DNA from: an uncultured Oscillospiraceae bacterium
Lineage (GTDB): Bacteria; Bacillota; Clostridia; Oscillospirales; Acutalibacteraceae
Direction: 5' to 3'
Length of the DNA: 15,617 nucleotides
Assembly: GCA_900552265.1 (NCBI GenBank)
Contig: URZE01000010.1
Coordinates: 1-15,617 of the forward strand
Numbering within the stretch: the stretch's first letter is position 1; every line of letters begins with the position of its first letter. The notes below the pieces were generated by a model that saw only the letters and a list, made by a program, of their open reading frames with translations, was not told where the DNA came from and did no database searches. Shown one piece after another: positions 8,401-13,912 of the stretch. A program made the translations under genes and the position numbers.

Positions 8401-8852
8401 TTTTTATACTCTGTTTGCAAGGATTTAAGTTCATCTTCCTGTTCGGAAATTTTAGTTGTCAGTTTTTCAAACGGCGATTGTGATTTAGTCATTTCGGAGT
8501 TTACATCACTTAAATTCTTCTCCATTTTTGTAAGCTCTGTTTCCGCCTTATTAAGCGATGTTCTCCAAGTGTTTGTTCGTTTATCGTTTTCGCCGTATTT
8601 TTCGCTCGCTTCTTGCAAGGCTCCTTTTAAAGTAGAAATTTTTTCTTTTTGGTTTCTAATTTGCTCATTTAAAACTTTACTTTGTGAAGATAGAGAAGAC
8701 GCAGATTTATTGTTTTTTCCGAATTCTGCCGTGACTTTGCCCATTTCCGAAGCTAAAACTTTTAAATCCGAGTTTATTTGCGATATAGCCCTACGATATT
8801 CCTTTTCTCCTTCAAGTTTTATTGTTCCGCCGAATGTGTTGCTTCCTGACAT
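5427..8852 (-). CDS. Tail tape measure protein
   Basis: A 1141-residue protein that sets tail length and occupies the tail lumen. Residues 1-200 are charged coiled coil. Residues about 247-435 form the conserved tape measure domain (IEQAQFKLKGLG, GKISAQEINQLNERGIPI, GMGGAALTMGQTFEGAS). Residues 490-690 are hydrophobic helices with prolines at 500, 522, 544 and 566, exactly 22 apart. Residues 775-994 hold five 44-residue units with prolines at 793, 837, 881, 925 and 969 and a repeated LPxKxWxWL-type motif. The C-terminal region carries IHSPSKVFEEQVGKNMALGVGEGF (1015-1038). At the usual 0.15 nm per residue the tail would be about 170 nm, an estimate from family behaviour. GGAGGTGG precedes the ATG. 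The toxin-antitoxin unit separates it from its chaperone. Confidence 0.95.
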   Translation of the reverse strand: MSGSNTFGGTIKLEGEKEYRRAISQINSDLKVLASEMGKVTAEFGKNNKSASSLSSQSKVLNEQIRNQKEKISTLKGALQEASEKYGENDKRTNTWRTSLNKAETELTKMEKNLSDVNSEMTKSQSPFEKLTTKISEQEDELKSLQTEYKNVVLEQGKNSSEAKELATQIKDLNGDIKENKDKLNEAERATDELGDEMDDTSKKTSIFGEVLKANLVSDMIKSGLSSIANGIKNIANAITDVILKPGFDRAMNIEQAQFKLKGLGHDTETVDAIMKNALNSVRGTAYGLGDAATVAASAVAAGIQPGQELERTLKLVADASAIAGSDLSEMGGIFNKVATAGKISAQEINQLNERGIPITELLAETMNKSTGEVQKLVSAGKIGFPEFEAAIEKGMGGAALTMGQTFEGASANVQAAFSRMGAGILTPFTSALTPALGIIITLIDDITAGTTENIEEKTSQLGEILKNSVSALFAGLEPMLQSLLGIFNQILPEIAKILPDVANMAIDVIVSLVNGISGAIPTLIPAAVQIISSLVSAIIGALPQLTQAAVEILAALVSGIGTALPTLIPAIVDAVILISATLLDNLDLIIEAGIELLMGLVKAIEPTMSVLLEKLPDIITSIVNCLVENIPILLEGAIELFMALVEAIPEIVVQLTEALPQIIEAIITGLSRLPELLWNILLVYIEKFMNWGDQSEEAGKNGIQSFIDSVINLIKELPSKIWEWLSSFGQQIASWVVNMLSNILEIASSFIENSVNSIKEIFLNGWNSIVSFFTETIPAWIESVLEWFNELPYRLGFLIGQAIGHIIKFGIDLWNFATVTVPEFISQVITFFAELPEKMWNWLVEATNKLKQFFVDMVILGITKTSEFITNVINYIKELPGKIWEWLQNAMRKISEFFTNAANTARTKASEFLNNVINVIKNLPGQIGTWLSNAVQKVISWGADMVSRGRQAASDLFSAIVNKVREIPSQMLSIGSNIVSGIWSGISGSIGWITSKVREFARGVLDGIKSALGIHSPSKVFEEQVGKNMALGVGEGFMKAMENVKKDMDKAIPKDFGNDLNMSIDSANSLVSMSNDKLNLDIKNNGIFGKLDSILSLLEYYIPGLQNRQICLNTGVLVGELTPPINRELAKIETSRERGR

Positions 8853-8879
8853 TTTCTACCACCTCCAAAAAATAAACAT

Positions 8880-8906
8880 AAAAAAGCACCCTTTCTCAGA
8901 GTGCTT
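8880..8906 (-). terminator. Rho-independent terminator after the toxin gene
   Basis: On the minus strand AAGCACTCT and AGGGTGCTT pair over 9 bp (one G-T) around a GAGAA loop, and the hairpin runs into six T residues. It lies 9 nt after the toxin stop and about 30 nt before the tape measure start. It should end the toxin-antitoxin transcript and would also affect late transcription of the tail genes. Confidence 0.8.
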
Positions 8907-8914
8907 CAATTACT

Positions 8915-9220
8915 TTACATCAAACTCTTATAGTTTGTTCTTCCATTTGCTATGTGATAAATATAAACGGTTTCATTAAGCAATCTATAAACGCAAATAT
9001 AATCGTCACAAATAAGAATTCTGTAACCTTCCCTACTTAATACTTCATCATTAATTAAAGGGCAAGAAAGCGGGAAAATCTCAAGTCTTTCAATAGCTTT
9101 AAGTATTCTATCAAATACCCTTTTAGCAGATTTAGGACCAACTTTATTTAGATAATAGCTTGATATTTCGTCAATTTCTCGCCATGCTGACGGTAAAAAT
9201 TCAATCCTGTATTTCTTCAT
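8915..9220 (-). CDS. ParE/RelE-superfamily toxin
   Basis: A 101-residue small basic protein of the ParE/RelE fold. The pattern is typical: a first helix with WREIDEISSYYL (13-24), a second with AKRVFDRILKAIERL, a proline-containing turn (LEIFPLSCPL), then strands around YRILICDDYICVYRL and a final YHIANGRTNYKSL. ParE members poison DNA gyrase and RelE members cleave ribosome-bound mRNA; I cannot decide between these from sequence alone. The start ATG lies inside the antitoxin gene (20-nt overlap), with GAGGT 8 nt upstream in the antitoxin coding sequence, so translation is probably coupled. It ends just before a terminator. It forms, with the antitoxin, a two-gene unit inside the tail operon. 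Confidence 0.88.
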   Translation of the reverse strand: MKKYRIEFLPSAWREIDEISSYYLNKVGPKSAKRVFDRILKAIERLEIFPLSCPLINDEVLSREGYRILICDDYICVYRLLNETVYIYHIANGRTNYKSLM

Positions 9221-9476
9221 TAAACTTTACCTCTAACCTTTGTTTTACTTCATCAAAAGAAACGCCTTGTTTCCCTGATGAGCGGTCGTTTTCTGCTATC
9301 ATAATTTTAGTTCTGAGTTTTAGCAGTTCTTCACGCTTCTCAAAAGATTCCATACTCATAACAACCAAATCGCCCTCACCATTTTTAGTGATATAAATCG
9401 GGTCATCCATTTCATGTGCCAAATTTGAAATAAGATTATAGTCATTTCTAAGCGTGGTAGAAGATTTTATTACCAT
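9201..9476 (-). CDS. Phd/YefM-family antitoxin
   Basis: A 91-residue antitoxin whose N-terminal half matches the Phd/YefM DNA-binding dimer domain: STTLRNDYNLISNLAHEMDD followed by PIYITKNGEGDLVVMSMESFEK. The C-terminal half is charged and probably wraps the toxin. The start is ATG at 9476, six nt after GAGGTG; a GTG nine bases earlier is in frame but is part of that Shine-Dalgarno, so it is not used. Members of this family repress their own promoter, and here a promoter with a small palindrome across its -10 box lies directly upstream. It neutralises the toxin encoded by the next gene. Confidence 0.88.
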   Translation of the reverse strand: MVIKSSTTLRNDYNLISNLAHEMDDPIYITKNGEGDLVVMSMESFEKREELLKLRTKIMIAENDRSSGKQGVSFDEVKQRLEVKFNEEIQD

Positions 9477-9508
9477 ATAAATCACCTCAAATATATTTTA
9501 ATGCTATT

Positions 9509-9537
9509 ATTATATGATAATTCTCAAATAATTTCAA
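9509..9537 (-). promoter_or_regulatory. Promoter and possible operator of the toxin-antitoxin unit
   Basis: On the minus strand TTGAAA (9537-9532), a 17-nt spacer and TATAAT (9514-9509) form a near-consensus vegetative promoter, placed 9 nt after the stop of the frameshifted chaperone. A palindrome ATTAT-CAT-ATAAT (9521-9509) overlaps the -10 box and could be the operator for autoregulation by the antitoxin. The promoter call is firm; the operator call is weak because the bases are AT-rich. Confidence 0.8.
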
Positions 9538-9545
9538 TAGTAAAT

Positions 9546-10120
9546 TTAATTTGGCAGCCACTCATCAGAAGTTTGGTGAGTGGTGTTTTCTTTTTCTGCA
9601 AACAATTGCTTGGATATGCAGAAATTATGATAAGTTTTAAAGTACGTATATAGTAAATCCCACTTCTTAAAAGTGAAATGCCCGACTTCATTTTCTGTGA
9701 AGCCGAGCATTTTTGTTCCGACAAATAATATCCACGAAAAATCAATTAAATTTCCTGATTCTTCGTGGCTTTTACGTTTTTTGAATTTTCTTTAGCCTTT
9801 ACGCTTTCACTTACCATTTTATTTATGGTTTTCGCAACTTTCTGAAATCCGATTTCGGTTATAATTCGCCCCGCTTTTGATGAGGTTATCGAAGCTCTTT
9901 TTTCGTCTGATTTTTCATTCTCAATGTCAATTCCTTCATTGATTGCTTCGGTAATAAAAAACTTTAAAGCTTTAATGTTTGGTTCCTTTTGGTTTTTGAT
10001 AAGTTCCGACCACTCCGAAAGCGTTCCATATTCGTCTTGAAGTGTCTCCATTACGTTGAGCGTAAATGAAAGCGGAAATCTTTCAGAATCGGTTTCAAGA
10101 TAAGTGATTTTATCTATCAT
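9546..10120 (-). CDS. Tail assembly chaperone, long -1 frameshift product (gpGT-like)
   Basis: A predicted 191-residue fusion: 115 codons read in the first frame to the AAC of the slip site at 9776, then 76 codons in the -1 frame ending at TAA 9548-9546. The extension contains LIDFSWILFVGTKMLGFTEN and EVGHFTFKKWDLLYTYF, a pattern I recognise from the second reading frame of tail chaperones in low-GC Gram-positive phages, and it has no stop in that frame. In lambda and relatives the long form bridges tape measure and tube protein. The extension has no Shine-Dalgarno of its own, so it depends on frameshifting. In most phages the tape measure gene follows at once; here the toxin-antitoxin unit intervenes. 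Confidence 0.85.
9558..9583. other. Hairpin near the end of the chaperone extension
   Basis: CCACTCA (9558-9564) and TGAGTGG (9577-9583) pair perfectly over 7 bp around a 12-nt loop. On the plus strand it is followed by a T-rich stretch, so it could act as a terminator for transcription opposing the operon. It lies inside coding sequence, so it may be chance. Confidence 0.35.
9676..9712. other. Second, 15-bp mRNA hairpin inside the chaperone extension
   Basis: Bases 9676-9690 pair with 9698-9712 without a gap (15 pairs, two of them G-U in the minus-strand RNA) around a 7-nt loop. It begins 19 nt after the frameshift hairpin and sits over the codons for MLGFTENEVGH. It may reinforce ribosome pausing. 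In the plus direction the stem is followed by T residues and resembles a terminator. Confidence 0.55.
9732..9782 (-). promoter_or_regulatory. Programmed -1 ribosomal frameshift element
   Basis: The slippery heptamer A AAA AAC (9782-9776) is in the correct register of the chaperone frame (TCA AAA AAC). After a 7-nt spacer, 13 bases at 9768-9756 pair with 9744-9732 without a gap (one G-U), with an 11-nt loop. The stop codon TAA of the unshifted frame (9748-9746) lies in the loop. Heptamer, spacer and stem all fit the canonical rules, and the -1 frame is open for 76 codons beyond. Confidence 0.9.
9746..10120 (-). CDS. Tail assembly chaperone, short product (gpG-like)
   Basis: A 124-residue protein made when the ribosome does not shift. 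It is mostly helical (FPLSFTLNVMETLQDEYGTL, IKALKFFITEAINEGIDIEN) with a Lys-rich tail after residue 105, and resembles the first-frame tail chaperones of Gram-positive siphophages. In that family it coats the tape measure protein before tube assembly and is absent from the virion. CGGAGGTAA precedes the ATG, and it lies 14 nt after the major tail gene, as expected for this position. Confidence 0.85.
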   Translation of the reverse strand: MIDKITYLETDSERFPLSFTLNVMETLQDEYGTLSEWSELIKNQKEPNIKALKFFITEAINEGIDIENEKSDEKRASITSSKAGRIITEIGFQKVAKTINKMVSESVKAKENSKNVKATKNQEI

Positions 10121-10134
10121 AAATTTACCTCCGA

Positions 10135-10980
10135 TTAACTTGAAATAGTAACTTTGGCGACATTAGTAACCACACTCGGTGCGCTTGCATGGCTTAAAAC
10201 GCAATAATAATATTTTGGACTATTTGCAGCGGTTAAAGTGGTAGGTATTGTAAAGCTTGAAGTATTTGCTCCGCTTATTTCCGTACCACCTAAATTGGAG
10301 TAAATGCTGTTTTCACACCATTGGTAATTGATTGTTCCCGAAGATGCCGAAGCGGTTACTGATAGGCTTCCCGAAACAGAGCCTTCCGTCACGCTTGCGT
10401 CTTGGGGTTGTGCCGTAATTTGAAGCGTGGCTGTACTTTGGGCAAACATAGCATTTAATGCCGAAACGGCCGCCGATTCTGACGCATAAATTCCGTGTTT
10501 TTCCCAATCGCCATTATCATTTTCGAAAATCGTGGCTTCAACTGAAGGCGTGGTAAACTCCAAATTATCGCCTTTTGTCTTGGCATCTGCCATAAACGGC
10601 TTAAACTTAACTTTCGGGAAAAACTCCACTTTATATTTTTTAACTCCGCTAACAATCTTCGGTATGATATGGCCAAAGCCCACATATATCGGTGTATCTT
10701 CCGTGTTTGATGTTACAATTCCCGTGCCTGAATCGGTTGTTTTTCCGAGAAGTTCCGCAAATACTGTGTCATCGTCATCGTCTATTCCTGCGGTTAAAGT
10801 GCCGCTCTTAAATAGAGAAACTTGTTCTTTTAGTGCGTCATCAGCATAAAGTGAAGCCTCCGACAAATCAAGTGTTACTTTGCATTCAATCGCTCCCGCA
10901 AGTGTTTTTACGGTTCCGTAAGTTGCACCGTCTGAATTAAGTTTTGCATATTTGAAATTTTTAAGTCCTATTCCTGCCAT
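10135..10980 (-). CDS. Major tail tube protein (phi13-type) with C-terminal Ig-like domain
   Basis: A 281-residue tube subunit. Residues 1 to about 180 match the phi13-type major tail protein pattern: MAGIGLKNFKYA at the start, AIECKVTLDLSEASLYADD, DDDDDTVFAELLG, and the central YVGFGHIIPKIVSGVKKYKV. Residues 188-281 form a bacterial Ig-like domain beginning ITAQPQDASVTEG, with W221 in INYQW and YYYC ending at C260. Such domains usually project from the tail surface and may bind cell-surface sugars weakly; that role is inferred. AAGGAGGA precedes the ATG. Confidence 0.9.
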   Translation of the reverse strand: MAGIGLKNFKYAKLNSDGATYGTVKTLAGAIECKVTLDLSEASLYADDALKEQVSLFKSGTLTAGIDDDDDTVFAELLGKTTDSGTGIVTSNTEDTPIYVGFGHIIPKIVSGVKKYKVEFFPKVKFKPFMADAKTKGDNLEFTTPSVEATIFENDNGDWEKHGIYASESAAVSALNAMFAQSTATLQITAQPQDASVTEGSVSGSLSVTASASSGTINYQWCENSIYSNLGGTEISGANTSSFTIPTTLTAANSPKYYYCVLSHASAPSVVTNVAKVTISS

Positions 10981-11001
10981 AATAAAAAATCCTCCTTAAA
11001 T

Positions 11002-11340
11002 TTACGAATAACAAAAATTTACGGGCACATGATAATATCCCGTGTCTTGCTCATATGCTTCAGGTCCATTATCTGTCCACGTAAATCCGTTTTCTTTTAG
11101 TTTTGTTTTTACTGCTTCTAAAATATTCTTGAAATTGCCTTTTGAATAAATATCAATCGTGCTAAAAGCTATTTCGGCATGATTTTCATCGTCATAAAAG
11201 TTTTCGGGTTTATCGAACCAAGTGTAATAGGTAAGATAAACATCGGAGTTTCCCGTATAGTTCAAAAATGAAATTGGGATTACTTTTCCGCCGACTATAA
11301 AATTTGAAAATGCGGTTTCTATAATTGGATTTATATTAAT
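11002..11340 (-). CDS. Tail completion / tail terminator-like protein without a canonical start codon
   Basis: The position after the gp10-like gene and before the tube gene, together with the pattern VIPISFLNYTG ... DIYSKGNF ... LKENGFTWTDNGPEAYEQDTGYYH, matches a small tail-completion protein common in phages of Clostridia. The conserved frame stays open up to a stop at 11343, giving up to 112 residues, yet contains no ATG, GTG or TTG before the TTG at 11265. That TTG would remove about 25 residues, including the conserved VIPISF segment, and has no Shine-Dalgarno at proper distance. A start at ATT 11340 or ATA 11334, reached by coupling from the upstream stop at 11346, is likelier. A small base change that destroyed the start is also possible. 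The gene is firm; the start is not. Confidence 0.7.
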   Translation of the reverse strand: MNINPIIETAFSNFIVGGKVIPISFLNYTGNSDVYLTYYTWFDKPENFYDDENHAEIAFSTIDIYSKGNFKNILEAVKTKLKENGFTWTDNGPEAYEQDTGYYHVPVNFCYS

Positions 11341-11345
11341 TTATA

Positions 11346-11735
11346 TCACTTCACTTTCTCATTAAAAACTCTTTCCATTGCGGATTTAATACTGCCTTCG
11401 GCTCCTTTAATAGCGGGTCTGACAAAAGGCTGAGCGCTTTGGTGTTTGGTGCCGTATTCAAGCCAAATTGCTTTGTACCAGTTTAGCATTCCGTTTTTAT
11501 CTTTTCCGTAGAATTTAACTCTCCCGACGGCATCTCCGCTTCGATTAATAATCGGCTTAGAACATTTCACGGAACTTGCCATGCTTCCTGTTTTTCTGTG
11601 TCTTGAAGCTGCGCCTTGAATGGAGCCTTGCATAACTTTTTGACCCGCTTTAATCATTTCAAGCGCGAGATTTTCATCATTCAATCCTTTGGGAATTATA
11701 GAGTTTATGTCCATAGAGAAACTAAGCTCTGCCAT
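11346..11735 (-). CDS. HK97 gp10-like head-tail protein
   Basis: A 129-residue protein of the HK97 gp10 family, involved in head-tail joining or tail completion. The family signature is clear: RHRKTGSMASSV (46-57), then IWLEYGTKH (90-98) followed by QPFVRPA (102-108). A helical C-terminus follows. Its ATG overlaps the upstream stop as TAATG at 11735, so it is translationally coupled. Order and length are normal for the family. Confidence 0.88.
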   Translation of the reverse strand: MAELSFSMDINSIIPKGLNDENLALEMIKAGQKVMQGSIQGAASRHRKTGSMASSVKCSKPIINRSGDAVGRVKFYGKDKNGMLNWYKAIWLEYGTKHQSAQPFVRPAIKGAEGSIKSAMERVFNEKVK

Positions 11736-12064
11736 TATTTGACCACCAACTCTGCAATTATTTCGGTATATTTTTTGTCATAGCCGTAATCGTTAATATA
11801 AGTTATGTTGTACGTATTACCCTTAAACTTAATCATCATATCTTTTGTGATTTCTGTTTTCGGGGTGCGTATTAAAAACCTCGTTTTGACTTCCGAAAAA
11901 TCCGAATTTGACCGCAAAAGCTCCGTTCCGCTGATGTTTGTTACTTGCGCCCAAGTGTTTAAAACCGTGATTTCTGTCTTGGTTTCAAAGCCGTCGGAAT
12001 CTTTTGTGATTTCATACCTTATTACTTGTATTTTCTTATTAAAAACTCCGGCATTAATTTGCAT
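11735..12064 (-). CDS. Head-tail joining protein (Phage_H_T_join family)
   Basis: A 109-residue head closure protein, which in the family plugs the connector and accepts the tail. The pattern KIQVIRYEITKDSDGFETKT, then VLNTWAQVTNISGTELL and a late YNITYINDYGYDKKYTEIIA is characteristic. ATG at 12064 is chosen because GGGAGGC lies 6 nt before it; a TTG 15 nt earlier would overlap that site. It follows the gp6-like gene by 16 nt and overlaps the next gene by one base. Confidence 0.87.
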   Translation of the reverse strand: MQINAGVFNKKIQVIRYEITKDSDGFETKTEITVLNTWAQVTNISGTELLRSNSDFSEVKTRFLIRTPKTEITKDMMIKFKGNTYNITYINDYGYDKKYTEIIAELVVK

Positions 12065-12080
12065 TTTTGCGCCTCCCAAT

Positions 12081-12377
12081 TTATAACAAATTAACCGAGT
12101 GCATATTTAAAATGTGCTCCACAACCTGATTTAAATTGCTTTTATCCACATAGTAACACCTGTTATCATACATATCTTGAACCAAGACATAAACTGCAAT
12201 TACAAAAGTTTCATGACCGTCAATTTCTTCCGAATTAAGCCCCGTATATTCCGAAATAAAAGCTTTGGCAGAGCTTAAAAAGGTGCTAAGCTCCGCTTTT
12301 TCTTCTTCGGTTAAACTTTCAAAATCAAGCTTTAAATAATCAGCTAAATTTTTTACTGTTATCTCGCTTACAATCAT
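12081..12377 (-). CDS. gp6-like head-tail connector protein
   Basis: A 98-residue, mostly helical protein of the phage connector (gp6/YqbG-like) family, which forms a ring beneath the portal. It shows the usual layout: a short first helix (VKNLADYLKLDF), a second with LSSAKAFISEYTGL, and a third with FVIAVYVLVQDMYDNRCYYV. The start overlaps the upstream stop as ATGA, giving a coupled pair. Confidence 0.85.
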   Translation of the reverse strand: MIVSEITVKNLADYLKLDFESLTEEEKAELSTFLSSAKAFISEYTGLNSEEIDGHETFVIAVYVLVQDMYDNRCYYVDKSNLNQVVEHILNMHSVNLL

Positions 12378-12589
12378 GATTCGTCATCTTCCATAAGCCC
12401 CGATGATTTCAGCTTTGAAAGTAAAGAATTAAAATCTGATTTTAAGTCTGCAATCGTTGCCGCTGTGCTATCCGCCTGATTTTCTGATTGCGGAAGTCCC
12501 GTTACTGACGCACCTTCTTTAATTTCAAGTGTTCCGCCAATTACTAATTTATCGCAAGTTTCTTGATAATTCTTAGTGTTAAAACTCAT
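12374..12589 (-). CDS. Small head protein, possible head-fiber / decoration protein
   Basis: A 71-residue protein directly after the major capsid gene. Its core, VIGGTLEIKEGASVTGLP followed by ENQADSTAATIADLKSDFNSLLSKLK, resembles small proteins annotated as head fiber in phages of Clostridia: a short beta segment and then a helix or coiled coil. This would fit a capsid decoration. ATG at 12589 is preferred over a GTG nine bases earlier because AAGGGTG is the Shine-Dalgarno. The assignment rests on memory of the family and on position. Confidence 0.6.
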   Translation of the reverse strand: MSFNTKNYQETCDKLVIGGTLEIKEGASVTGLPQSENQADSTAATIADLKSDFNSLLSKLKSSGLMEDDES

Positions 12590-12606
12590 TAAAATCACCC
12601 TTTAAA

Positions 12607-13821
12607 TTAAACGGAAGCTGCCATTTTAAGACCCGCAATCATTTGATTGTTTTGAACTTTGGAATCACACTCAGCCCAGCCGACAATTCCTACCGCATTT
12701 TTATCAATATATTTTTCACGCATTAACTGAATTTCTAAGTCTTGAGATATTTTCATTGCCATACCCGAAAAATCGCCGTATAAAACAGGAATATTGTTTG
12801 CAGTCGTAGCTGTGGGCATATTGTCGGAGATATATACGGGCTTGCCCAAAAACTCCCAATCAAAGCCATTTGTTAAGCCTTTTCCGTAAGCCATGTAATA
12901 ATTTCCGTTTCCGTCTTTTGCTTTCCTAAGCTCCGTAAATACAGCTTTGTTCATAATCCAAATTGCATTTTTCTGATACTGCTGCGGGACTGCGAGTTGC
13001 AAATCTATGAGTTTGTCAATCTTGGCTGCATTGGCTGAGGTGTAAGTTGTGTTACCTGTTGCAACTAAATTTGTTGTTGATATGGCTCCCGTCATGTGAT
13101 TGTTTGTAGAGCCTGTTCCGACAAGTAATTCTTTCTCCCAAAACTCAGCAAAAGCCTGAGCGATTTTGTTTGTCAAAAAGTTTGTGATGTCTATATCCGT
13201 ATTATTTAAAAGCTTGCGGCTTATTACGGATAAAGCGCCGTGTGAATATCCTTTGAGTTCAACAGATGTAAATTTGCCTTGACCCGCAACCAAAGAAGTA
13301 AATTCGTCGCCTTGATATGCGACGTTTACATCTCCCGTCGGACTTGTGGCGTCTGAGTCCACATCATAAACAGGAATTTCAAGTGTTCCGCTCGTGTGGA
13401 ATTTCTCGACTTTCTCATAAATAGGGGAAAGCTCTTTTACTTTCTCTATTATTTTCTTGGCAATAGTTGTTGGCACGATTGCTCCGTTGCTTCCATAAGA
13501 CATTCCGGGACTGTTTGCTCTTTTTTCTTCGCCTTTAACAATGAAGTCCACAAATGCGCGTTCTTCTTTTTCTGTGCTTTCGGTTTCCTTTTGTGATTGT
13601 TCTTCGGTATTTTCTTTTTTGTTTTCTTCCATATCCATTTTTCTTGCCTCATCTTCCGCTTTAATTGTTACGTCAATTTCATCAATTAACTTTTTAAGTT
13701 CATTAAATTTTGAAATTTCTTCTTCGCTTAGTGCTCGCTTTTCAAGTTTTGCCGTGTCTAAAATTTTTTGCATTTTTTCTTGGTTTTCTGAGCGTTGCTC
13801 TGATAAATATTTTAAATTCAT
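12607..13821 (-). CDS. Major capsid protein (HK97 fold)
   Basis: A 404-residue capsid protein of the HK97 type. Residues 1-100 form a charged scaffold-like delta domain with coiled coil, normally removed by the prohead protease; cleavage is likely near 100-106 (EEKRANSPG). The capsid domain follows, with NGAIVPTTIAKKIIEKV (112-128), an extended loop region (YQGDEFTSLVAGQGKFTSVE) and a C-terminal part containing PVLYGDFSGMAMKI. The spine-like helix lies near ITNFLTNKIAQAFAEFWEKE. AGAGGT precedes the ATG. Two hairpins separate it from the protease gene. Confidence 0.93.
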   Translation of the reverse strand: MNLKYLSEQRSENQEKMQKILDTAKLEKRALSEEEISKFNELKKLIDEIDVTIKAEDEARKMDMEENKKENTEEQSQKETESTEKEERAFVDFIVKGEEKRANSPGMSYGSNGAIVPTTIAKKIIEKVKELSPIYEKVEKFHTSGTLEIPVYDVDSDATSPTGDVNVAYQGDEFTSLVAGQGKFTSVELKGYSHGALSVISRKLLNNTDIDITNFLTNKIAQAFAEFWEKELLVGTGSTNNHMTGAISTTNLVATGNTTYTSANAAKIDKLIDLQLAVPQQYQKNAIWIMNKAVFTELRKAKDGNGNYYMAYGKGLTNGFDWEFLGKPVYISDNMPTATTANNIPVLYGDFSGMAMKISQDLEIQLMREKYIDKNAVGIVGWAECDSKVQNNQMIAGLKMAASV

Positions 13822-13846
13822 TTTGTTTTACCTCTTTCTTTAATTG

Positions 13847-13861
13847 CGGGCGAATTGCCCG
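13847..13861. other. Hairpin before the capsid gene
   Basis: CGGGC and GCCCG pair perfectly over 5 bp with a 5-nt loop, 26 nt upstream of the capsid start. No T-run follows. It may shape mRNA stability or processing. Confidence 0.5.
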
Positions 13862-13894
13862 ATATTTTCTTGTTTTAAAGTGCGCAAATTGGGT

Positions 13895-13909
13895 CCAGCG
13901 TCACGCTGG
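13895..13909. other. Hairpin after the protease stop codon
   Basis: CCAGCG and CGCTGG pair perfectly over 6 bp around a 3-nt loop, three bases after the protease stop. There is no T-run on the coding strand, so it is not a typical terminator. It may protect or process the capsid transcript. Confidence 0.55.
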
Positions 13910-13912
13910 TAT

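Noticed and set aside
8092..8979. A 295-codon plus-strand frame
   Set aside because: It is antisense to the tape measure coiled coil and reflects its codon composition. It has low-complexity Ser/Phe-rich content, no ribosome site and no family pattern.
9477..9485. GTG start for the antitoxin three codons upstream
   Set aside because: The GTG is part of the GAGGTG Shine-Dalgarno used by the ATG at 9476.
9524..9745. A 73-codon reading frame starting with TTG right after the stop of the short chaperone
   Set aside because: It is in the same frame as the short chaperone, has no Shine-Dalgarno and no family pattern. The overlapping -1 frame gives the recognisable chaperone extension instead.
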